From positions 8,982,416 through 9,046,415 of the forward strand of contig CM035352.1 in the NCBI GenBank assembly GCA_020137815.1: 64,000 nucleotides of DNA, read 5' to 3'. Of the stretch, positions 45,307-56,500 are shown in pieces. The notes below the pieces were generated by a model. That model was not told the origin of the DNA and did no database searches. It saw only the letters and a list, made by a program, of their open reading frames with translations. How positions within the stretch are numbered: position 1 is the stretch's first letter; the number at the start of each line of letters is the position of its first letter. The DNA comes from Hormiphora californensis. Its lineage: Eukaryota > Ctenophora > Tentaculata > Cydippida > Pleurobrachiidae. Made by a program: the position numbers and the translations under genes.

Positions 45307-46262
45307 TTACTTGAGGTCTGGTTGTCGTGTTCGGTCCTTCATTTCTCTGTTTTGAGTAAACTCTTTCAGCATTTGGAGAACCTGGTGCAGGGGAAATGTA
45401 ATGTGTTGTGAACATTATAATCAATGTTATCTTTGTGTTCTGAACGGTCAGTATAACTGTGAAATGAACAAAATAACTAAGAATCAGCTCAGCTATACCT
45501 CCGTATCAAATGGTGGGGGTGGTTGATCCTTGCCAGTCATCCAGTAGTACAAGTCCCAATCACTATCTACAGAGTTTATCAAGATATCAAACTGATACAG
45601 CTGTTCGCGGGTCAACGAGGCTCCTTGCTCCGCAAAGAATGTGCTGAAAGTGATAGTAATGTTGTAAATCTTACAATGATCAATGAAATATTGGTATTGG
45701 AGTGAGTTCTGAGAGATCCACTACATGTCCAAATTGATATGACAACTGATATATCAGATATGATACACTGAGAGATACCTAAGAATAAGGCAGTTCTCAC
45801 TGATTCCCCGTTTTCTGGATTGCCAAAGAAGTCGTGCCCTTTGCTTCTCCTCACTCTCTCCTTTTCTAATTGGGTATGCAGGCACTGTGAACTCTGTATC
45901 ATCCTGGGGGGGAGGGGAGGGGGAATAGAGGACTGTGTTCAACAACGGGGGAGGGCGTTTGACGTAGGTTGTTCAACAGGGGGGGAGGGCATGTGACGTA
46001 GGTTGTTCAACAGGGTGGATTGTGATTGATGACAAGTCATGGAAATATTGGTAGAAAGGAGTATCAAATAAACGGCTCAGTACATAATTGACTGTACCTT
46101 GATGGGTTCGTACTCAATCATTATGTCACCATATGGAGTTGCAACGTTCTTGTCTCTCCCAGACCCAGACCCAGACCCAGATCCTGATCCAGATCCAGAG
46201 GATAGAGCACGGACCTGCCTTCCTCCTCCAGTCACCAAACGAGTTATCGCTGTTCTTAACAT
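45307..46262 (-). CDS. SDHAF2: Succinate dehydrogenase assembly factor 2, mitochondrial
   Basis: Exons are 46262-46098, 45903-45779, 45643-45499 and 45381-45307 (510 bp; 169 residues, human about 166). The N-terminus MLRTAITRLVTGGGRQVRAL is a typical mitochondrial targeting peptide and is followed by a Ser-Gly run. The family signature ARLLWQSRKRGISENCLIL is present, then LTREQLYQFDILINSVDSDW, DLYYWMTGK and the C-terminal RTRQPDLK. The protein promotes covalent FAD attachment to the flavoprotein subunit of complex II. All introns are short and GT-AG. The start codon is about 230 bp downstream of the SRBD1 stop on the same strand, so the promoter must be very compact. Confidence 0.93.
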
Positions 46263-46490
46263 CTTGCTAGTTGTATAGACGATGAGTTTTGTAGTGTATA
46301 AGGCAAATAAAGGACGTAAAATGAGAAACAACATTCAACAAAATAAATAGCTTTTATTATTAAAAAACGTGACTGTAAATAAACAAAATTGTGCTGAAAA
46401 TATAATCTATATAATAATCTATATCCCTTTGATCTTCATTCATTGACAATAAATGGAACAAAACACACAAATAAATTAATTTGTCTAAGT

Positions 46491-49400
46491 CTAAGATCCG
46501 CTCAGTTCCAACCCGATTCCTTTCCGATCTATCCTCTCTACCCTAACACCTAACCTCTGCCCCAATACCACTGTCCTCCCTACTGTCTTGCTCCTGTGTA
46601 ACAAACCATCCCGTGAGGCACCTATATCAACAAATGCACCAAACTGGGTGACATTGGTAACCCTCCCCTCGGTTACCATGCCTACCCGAACCTCACTAGC
46701 AGCACTGCTTCGGAGAAGGGGCTGTGAGAACTGGGATCTGTAGTCGTAGTTGATGGGTTGGGAGAGGGAGGAGATGATCTGGCTGCTTAGAGATGGGTAC
46801 TGACCTAGCAGGGGGATTATAATGGGTCAATAATATGGGTACTGACCTAGCAGGGGGATTATAATGGGTCAATAATGAGTTGTCTTAGAGATGGGTACTG
46901 ACCTAGCAGGGGGATTATAATGGGTCAATAATGAGTTGTCTTGGAGATGGGTACTGACCTAGCAGGGGGATTATAATGGGTCAATAATGAGTTGTTCAGA
47001 CTTCCCCATCCCCCTTTACAGTTTGATTATCTGAACGAAATAAATGTAGTGACATGTGAGATACATACCAATATCTACCATCTTTATTCTCTGTATAAAA
47101 CTGTCTGTCCCAATATCTCTCTTGTCAAGTCCCGCATCGCTAATTATCTGGTCTGTGAAAATATATGAGGTCAGAGGTACAGCCCGTGTGATTGTAAACG
47201 GTAACTTTACCTTGGTATGAGGCACCGAGTTAAATCGACTTGCGTTATGAAGATTAATCTAGTGACAATCTAAATCTAAACCAATCAGGGACGACCTATA
47301 CCTGCTAGTTCATAGCATTCAGGATGGACTGAAGTCTGATCAAGATAATCTATCATCACCCCATCCTTCTTCCTCTTTTTACTACTTCCCACTGCTGCTG
47401 CCCTCTTTTTCCTCTTTCTACCACCGCTACCTTCTTCATCTGCACAGAAACACAAGGTTTAGATTGTTATGTTCTAACCCTCCTTTACCGGGGGCGCGGT
47501 GAAAGAGGGTCAAGCAAGATAAGTTTAGAAATTGGGTCGGCTGACACTTAGTCACCACTACAGTGAAACAAAAAGTATAAACAATTTAATGATGGGATTT
47601 ACCTGACTCTGCTTCCTCCACTTTTTCAGTGGTATCATCTGACTGATGGTAAATCCGCAGGAATCCTATACACTGTTCAAATGTCTTGGGACCCACCCCC
47701 TTTACCTTGAGCACCTAAATATTGGAGGCATGAAACTAACTGTCTAACTGTATTTAGATTGCCCCTGATCTACTAGTTAACCTAATTGTTAATTATCCCG
47801 ATTAGTGTAAAGCAACATTGAATGAAACAGTGGATAAGATTATTATACCTGTTGTCTGTTAGTAAATGGTCCACTATCACGTCTCCTTTGAACGATATTC
47901 TTGGCGGTAGCTACATTCAACCCAGCTACACGCTGCAATAACGCCTGACTACACATGTTTAAATCCGCTCCTGGGGAAGGCCGAAGGGAAGGGGAGAGGT
48001 CAAGACAATAATATTCCTGATGCTAAACCATTTGAAGTATTTGAGGTCCCCCAGTGGTGCCCCCCCCCCCCCCGTTTGTAAATGGATCCCTACCTGTAAA
48101 ACTGACACACTCCACGACAGTATCGTTGAGTCGTGAGTTGAGTTGAGAGGCAGGTAAGTCGTGTTGGTACTGTCCCACACCGAGATGCTGAGGCTCGATC
48201 TTCACATACTCAGATAAGGGGTCAAGCAATCGCCGTCCTGAGAAGTAGAGTACGGTGAGGTGATTATATTATAACAGGGGATAGTGCAAAAACTGCCTCT
48301 TTTCTAGATTGGTAACCAAGTGGTTGCATCCTAGTTACCAAGTGGTTGCATCTTAGTTACCAAGTGGTTGTATCCTAGTTACCAAGTGGTTACCAAGTGT
48401 GTCTCTCACCTATACTGACTGCACTCCTATGGACCATGTTAACATCAGCTAACTCTGCCGCTGCCACATCTGAGCAACTGTAAATACTAGCACCTCTCTC
48501 TTCCACAACAGTGTACTTTACACCACCTCCCAACCTCTCAATCACCTGTGGGTGAGAGACTAGTGAATGAGGGGATTAAAGGGGTGTGTTAGTTAGTACA
48601 TACATTATAAGGCCTTCGAAGGGAGGGACAAAAGAAAAGTTGGCCGAGAGTAGCACAACACAACAATGTACATTGTACATTGTACAGTTAGGTACTAGGG
48701 GAATGTAAAAAGTAGAGTTACCTTGGTAACAGCGTGTTCCGTTTCCCTACAGGCAGTACCATTGCCAATACCAATGATACTGAATCTGTGTTTCCTATAC
48801 AGATCAACTATCACACCAGGCTGGACAAACTCTTTCGCCTAAATAGAAATCAATCTGTTATTGGGGGGGGGGGGGCCTGCCGCAAGAATCTCATGCCTCA
48901 TTGGCGATTTTCAGGGTAGCTGAGATTTTTGGGATTTTCGATTTTTGGCTAAAAATTTTTGAGGCAAATTTGCGATTTTTCCGGAAAAAGTCGGAAATTT
49001 TTCTGAAAAATCTCATAGAAAGGAAAAATGTCCATTCGAAAGTTTGGGATAGAAACAATCCTTGTGTTTTTTAACCAAAAATCGAAATTCTGAATAGAAA
49101 TTTTCCTTGTGTTCTAATACAAAAGACTAAGTATTGGCAGCCAAAATTGTTTCAATTTACCACAAAAATCTCAAACGTAATTGATAAAATCTTTCCAAAA
49201 TCTCAAATCCCCCCCCCCCCCCGAGATTACTTCACTAATTTGATATTAAAGCTCAGTACGATGGTAATGTATTAATTGCACTGAACTGCTGTAGACATCA
49301 CCCACTCACTTCATACACACACAACACCCACACACATGACCAAGCCTGTACGACAGGTTATTGATCACCGGCTGTATTACAGCACGAGAGAGCCGTCACT

Positions 49401-50350
49401 AGTATCGTGCAGTGATCCGAAGATCATGATAACAATTAATAATGAACAGTTGGGCTATAGCAGTTGATCACGTCATATTAAAAGCTCAGTACGTTACCAC
49501 AGGTTGCATCTACCCCCTCAGCAATCAATTGGGGTGTATTAATTAAGAATATTAATATTTTGTCCCACTCTAGAGAGAGAGAGAGGAAAATAAACTGGCC
49601 TAAACACGGCGAGGAATTATATTGCCTAGCTAGACTCTGTTTCGCTTTATGTAAAGGAGGGGTAGAACATAACAAGAATTATAATTCATTTTTCATAGTA
49701 ATTCGTTGTCCATTTCTCCGGGCCTGGCGTCCAGTGAAGGTTTTGCTAAGTTTGGCTTTTCCACACTATTATCAATAACGTATCTCTCTCTCTATAAAGT
49801 TGTGCTTGTTCAGTATAATTGGTCAATACGTTAATGAGGAAGGAAAGTGCTCCATTTCCGGTGGCGTGCATTGTACAGTAGCAGTAGGCCTCATGGCCTG
49901 GAGTTCATTAAAACGGCCCATTTAAACAGTTCTTATTGCACCGCACCAGTATCCCATGTTGGTATCAAAGACACCTCACACTCAGGCCGCTTCGCGGCCT
50001 TCGTTTGGTGCGCTTTGCGTGCCGGCAAGGGAGGGGTAACTTCGTTACCAATATCCCATGTTGACTCCATATTATAGCTTTAATAAATTGTGAGCCTTGC
50101 CGGTTAGTTCTCTCATTTCAAGAGCCCCTGAGAGACAGAAAAACAGAGAGTGAGAGAGAGAGAGAGAGAAAAGTTGCCAGAGATGTTGGTGTTTGAATAG
50201 TCCAGTCTCGGCAGTATCGTCCTCCATATTTTTCTCATAGGATGACCTCATGCTACAAACACACTTTCCCACCTTGTTTTGTTCAAACCCATTTTAGCTA
50301 GGCCATTACCACACCGATCACCGATTTCCTTCAAGGAAATGATGGAGGGA

Positions 50351-50434
<84 letters not shown>

Positions 50435-50471
50435 GAGAGAGAGAGAGAGGGGGGTGAGAGAGAGAGAGAGA

Positions 50472-50514
<43 letters not shown>

Positions 50515-53500
50515 TTCATACACCAACTTCTCTGGCAATTCCACCAGCACCTTTTGTGTCTCCCCACACTAACATTTGTCACTCGCTGTATTACATGCCA
50601 TGTACCTGTGTCCACGGATTGACAGATGTTAAACTCTACAGCCACCGCAGAGCTGTAAATACAACTTTTTGTCACACGCAAATCTGAGATTTATTTTTTT
50701 GGTTGACAAACGCAAAAAATTATAGTCATTCTCATGCTTTACTTGCTTTTGCTTGGTCGAAAATTACCTACCTACTGAATTATAATTCTATCTGCGCCTG
50801 CCTTTTTAGTCTGTCTTTAGACCACTCGATAATTAGTTTAAATTTTCCTGCAGCACAATATGTCAGAGGAATTCTGTCCGCCAAACGGTTCAACAGCTGC
50901 ACAAGTCAATCCAGACTTTATTTCCCCTGTGGATGATTGGAGAAAGGTATTTTTCTACTTTAATATACCTTGCGGAGTCATCGGTGTTGCTCTAAACACT
51001 CTCTGTCTTTTCTACTTCCTGAGGCACCAGCGGAAAGGGCTCGGCGACCAAATGGTTATGGGACTTTGTTTCTCCGACATCACGATTTGCCTGGAGATGA
51101 TGATAGTAATGGCGTACCCCTGGCAGCCAAACAACCTACAACCGGAGTATACAGCCATCTACTGCCTCTGGGCCGCGTTTATAGTTTTCAACTCTTTCAT
51201 GCTTTACAGGCCTGTGGTATCTTCGTACGTATACCATTCTCCGGCCTTTGGTACGGATAAATCCAGTTCGCTTCAGGATCAAAATTCTTGTTTCTTCAAT
51301 TTTCGCAATCATCACAAATTTCGCATCGGGCATTCCCATGATGAAAATATGGTTTGGTAGTCTAATTAACGGGAGTCTGGAGTTGCCAAGTGGATTATGG
51401 ACTATTCGGTGTACATAAGACTATCAGCTAGCCCAAGTGTTTCTCATGTTTAGTTTTGTCACTGGAGTCCTCAGTGTGAGGGCCATAAAAATGTTGAGGA
51501 AAAGTGTCTCTCGATTGGAACTAGCCAAGGACTCTCTCAACAAGAGACATGCTGCTATCACGGTGCTAATCATCATATCAGTCCAATTCAGTTCCCTCTT
51601 GGTATGGCTTTGTGTCGATACTTACATATTTGTATCATTATTGGGATTTACACCGTGCGGTGATGACTGGGCTGGTATATCTGAGCATGGATAAACAGCA
51701 GTACGATATTTTAAAGGCTACTTTGGTTCTAGAGATGCTGTGCACTTTAACATCTATTGCAAACCCTATCATCCATATTACAAGGAACGGAAGGTTGAAT
51801 AAGTGGGTGAGGGAAACGTTCTGCTCTTATGCAATCCCTACACAAGGTGGGACCAATAGTGGAACTACAGCGATTACGGAAACCACGCACGCAACAACCC
51901 CACTGAATCAACAAGAAACTAATTGATGTCCTTCAACAAGCATCTCTTCGTCTTCAAAAGAAGTTGTGAAAAGGTCAAGAAAAGAGGAGAGGAATCAAAA
52001 ATGCAAGAAACAAAAATATGAAGTAAGAGGATGTGCCACGTGAACAAAAACGATGGAAGTTGCCCTCGGAAAGAACAATACACAGAAGTTTGGGTTTTGA
52101 CACTATTATTATTAACCCATTATTAACCCATTATTGACCCATTATTGTTAATTATCATTGAACAGTTGGACCTCGGTTTACCGAGATGCTCGGGGAAAGG
52201 ATTTTATCGGTTATATATCTATTATCGGTGTGAAACATTGTAATTTCCTTATACTAAGTCGTCCAATAAATCGGGGTGATTGTCCGACTGTGTTACATCT
52301 TCACTTTAATATGTTATATTTGGGGGGGGGGGGGGGCTGCCGCAAGAATCTCATGCCTCATTGGCGATTTTCAGGGTATCTGAGAGTTTTGAGATTTTCG
52401 ATTTTCAGCCAAAAAGTGTGAGATTAATGAGATTTTTGAGGCAAATCTGCGATTTTTCCGGGCAAAATCGCAAATTTTTCTCAAAAATCCCAAGAAAGGA
52501 AAAACTTCCATTACATCCTATAATTTGGGATAGAAACAATCCTTGTGTTTTTTTACAAAAATCAAAATTCTAAATAAAAACTGTCCTTGTGTTCTAATAC
52601 AAAAGTAAATAAGAAGCTAAAATACAACATTGACCCTATCAAGTTACTAAATTAATAGTATTGTCTGGTTTAAAGCTATAAAATATGACGAAAGAGTATT
52701 GGCATCCAAAATTGTACCAATTTACCACAAAAATCTCAAAAGTAATTGAGCAAATTTTCCCGAAAATCTCAAAATCTCATTGGCCAAAAGCAGGGTAGCT
52801 GAGATTTTTGCGGCAGCCCCCCCCCCCCTTATTGCGATGTACTTTGTAGTGTTAATAGTTATCAATCCGTTATTTCAATTTACTTTGTGGTGCCAATAGT
52901 TCTCATCCTGGATGTGGTGATTTTAGAAAATAATCTGTCACAACCCAACTCACATAATAATCAGCTTCTAATTACCTTTGCATTCAAGTGAGCAGTACAA
53001 GTATCCAGCACCTCTAATTACCTTTGCATTTAGGTGAGCAGTACAAGTATCCAGTACCTCTAATTACCTTTGCATTCAGGTGAGCAGTACAAGTATCCAG
53101 CACCTCTAATTACCTTTGCATTCAAGTGAGCAGTACAAGTATCCAGTACCTCTAATTACCTTTGCATTTAGGTGAGCAGTACAAGTATCCAGCACCTCTA
53201 ATTACCTTTGCATTTAGGTGAGCAGTACAAGTATCCAGCACCTCTAATTACCTTTGCATTCAAGTGAGCAGTACAAGTATCCAGCACCTCTAATTACCTT
53301 TGCATTCAAGTGAGCAGTACAAGTATCCAGTACCTCTAATTACCTTTGCATTTAGGTGAGCAGTACAAGTATCCAGTACCTCTAATTACCTTTGCATTCA
53401 AGTGAGCAGTACAAGTATCCAGCACCTCTAATTACCTTTGCATTCAAGTGAGCAGTACAAGTATCCAGTACCTCTAATTACCTTTGCATTTAGGTGAGCA

Positions 53501-56500
53501 GTACAAGTATCCAGCACCTCTAATTACCTTTGCATTCAAGTGAGCAGTACAAGTATCCAGCACCTCTAATTACCTTTGCATTCAAGTGAGCAGTACAAGT
53601 GTCCAGCACCTCTAATTACCTTTGCATTCAAGTGAGCAGTACAAGTGTCCAGCACCTCTAATTACCTTTGCATTCAAGTGAGCAGTACAAGTATCCAGCA
53701 CCTCTAATTACCTTTGCATTCAAGTGAGCAGTACAAGTATCCAGCACCTCTAATTACCTTTGCATTCAAGTGAGCAGTACAAGTATCCAGCACCTCTAAT
53801 TACCTTTGCATTCAAGTGAGCAGTACAAGTATCCAGTACCTCTAATTACCTTTGCATTTAGGTGAGCAGTACAAGTATCCAGCACCTCTAATTACCTTTG
53901 CATTCAAGTGAGCAGTACAAGTATCCAGCACCTCTAATTACCTTTGCATTCAAGTGAGCAGTACAAGTGTCCAGCACCTCTAATTACCTTTGCATTCAAG
54001 TGAGCAGTACAAGTATCCAGCACCTCTAATTACCTTTGCATTCAAGTGAGCAGTACAAGTATCCAGCACCTCTAATTACCTTTGCATTCAAGTGAGCAGT
54101 ACAAGTATCCAGCACCTCTAATTACCTTTGCATTCAAGTGAGCAGTACAAGTATCCAGCACCTCTAATTACCTTTGCATTCAAGTGAGCAGTACAAGTAT
54201 CCAGCACCTCTAATTACCTTTGCATTCAAGTGAGCAGTACACGTGTCCAGCACCTCTAATTACCTTTGCATTCAAGTGAGCAGTACAAGTATCCAGTACT
54301 TCTAATTACCTTTGCATTCAAGTGAGCAGTACAAGTATCCAGTACCTCTAATTACCTTTGCATTCAAGTGAGCAGTACAAGTATCCAGCACTTCTAATTA
54401 CCTTTGCATTCAGGTGAGCAGTACAAGTATCCAGTACCTCTAATTACCTTTGCATTCAAGTGAGCAGTACAAGTATCCAGTACCTCTAATTACCTTTGCA
54501 TTCAAGTGAGCAGTACAAGTATCCAGCACTTCTAATTACCTTTGCATTCAGGTGAGCAGTACAAGTATCCAGTACCTCTAATTACCTTTGCATTCAAGTG
54601 AGCAGTACAAGTATCCAGTACCTCTAATTACCTTTGCATTCAAGTGAGCAGTGCAAGTATCCAGTACTTCTAATTACCTTTGCATTCAAGTGAGCAGTAC
54701 AAGTATCCAGCACCTCTAATTACCTTTGCATTCAAGTGAGCAGTACAAGTATCCAGCACCTCTAATTACCTTTGCATTCAAGTGAGCAGTACAAGTATCC
54801 AGCACCTCTAATTACCTTTGCATTCAAGTGAGCAGTACAAGTATCCAGCACCTCTAATTACCTTTGCATTCAAGTGAGCAGTACAAGTATCCAGTACCTC
54901 TAATTACCTTTGCATTTAGGTGAGCAGTACAAGTATCCAGTACCTCTAATTACCTTTGTATTTAGGTGAGCAGTACAAGTATCCAGCACCTCTAATTACC
55001 TTTGCATTCAAGTGAGCAGTACAAGTATCCAGTACCTCTAATTACCTTTGCATTCAAGTGAGCAGTACAAGTATCCAGCACCTCTAATTACCTTTGCATT
55101 CAAGTGAGCAGTACAAGTATCCAGCACCTCTAATTACCTTTGCATTTAGGTGAGCAGTACAAGTTTCCAGCACCTCTAATTACCTTTGCATTCAAGTGAG
55201 CAGTACAAGTATCCAGCACCTCTAATTACCTTTGCATTTAGGTGAGCAGTACAAGTTTCCAGCACCTCTAATTACCTTTGCATTCAGGTGAGCAGTACAG
55301 GTATCCAGTACTTCTAATTACCTTTGCATTCAAGTGAGCAGTACAAGTATCCAGTACCTCTAATTACCTTTGCATTCAGGTGAGCAGTACAAGTATCCAG
55401 TACCTCTAATTACCTTTGCATTCAAGTGAGCAGTACAAGTATCCAGCACCTTTAATTACCTTTGCATTTAGGTGAGCAGTACAAGTATCCAGCACCTCTA
55501 ATTACCTTTGTATTCAAGTGAGCAGTACAAGTATCCAGCACCTCTAATTACCTTTGCATTCAAGTGAGCAGTACAAGTATCCAGCACCTTTAATTACCTT
55601 TGCATTCAAGTGAGCAGTACAAGTATCCAGCACCTCTAATTACCTTTGCATTCAAGTGAGCAGTACAAGTATCCAGCACCTCTAATTACCTTTGCATTCA
55701 AGTGAGCAGTACAAGTATCCAGTACCTCTAATTACCTTTGCATTCAAGTGAGCAGTACAAGTATCCAGTACCTCTAATTACCTTTGCATTCAAGTGAGCA
55801 GTACAAGTATCCAGTACTTCTAATTACCTTTGCATTCAAGTGAGCAGTACAAGTATCCAGTACTTCTAATTACCTTTGCATTCAAGTGAGCAGTACAAGT
55901 ATCCAGTACCTCTAATTACCTTTGCATTCAAGTGAGCAGTACAAGTATCCAGCACTTCTAATTACCTTTGCATTCAGGTGAGCAGTACAAGTATCCAGTA
56001 CCTCTAATTACCTTTGCATTCAAGTGAGCAGTACAAGTATCCAGTACCTCTAATTACCTTTGCATTCAAGTGAGCAGTACAAGTATCCAGCACTTCTAAT
56101 TACCTTTGCATTCAGGTGAGCAGTACAAGTATCCAGTACCTCTAATTACCTTTGCATTCAAGTGAGCAGTACAAGTATCCAGTACCTCTAATTACCTTTG
56201 CATTCAAGTGAGCAGTGCAAGTATCCAGTACTTCTAATTACCTTTGCATTCAAGTGAGCAGTACAAGTATCCAGCACCTCTAATTACCTTTGCATTCAAG
56301 TGAGCAGTACAAGTATCCAGCACCTCTAATTACCTTTGCATTCAAGTGAGCAGTACACGTATCCAGTACCTCTAATTACCTTTGCATTCAAGTGAGCAGT
56401 ACAGGTATCCAGTACCTCTAATTACCTTTGCATTTAGGTGAGCAGTACAAGTATCCAGTACCTCTAATTACCTTTGCATTTAGGTGAGCAGTACAAGTAT

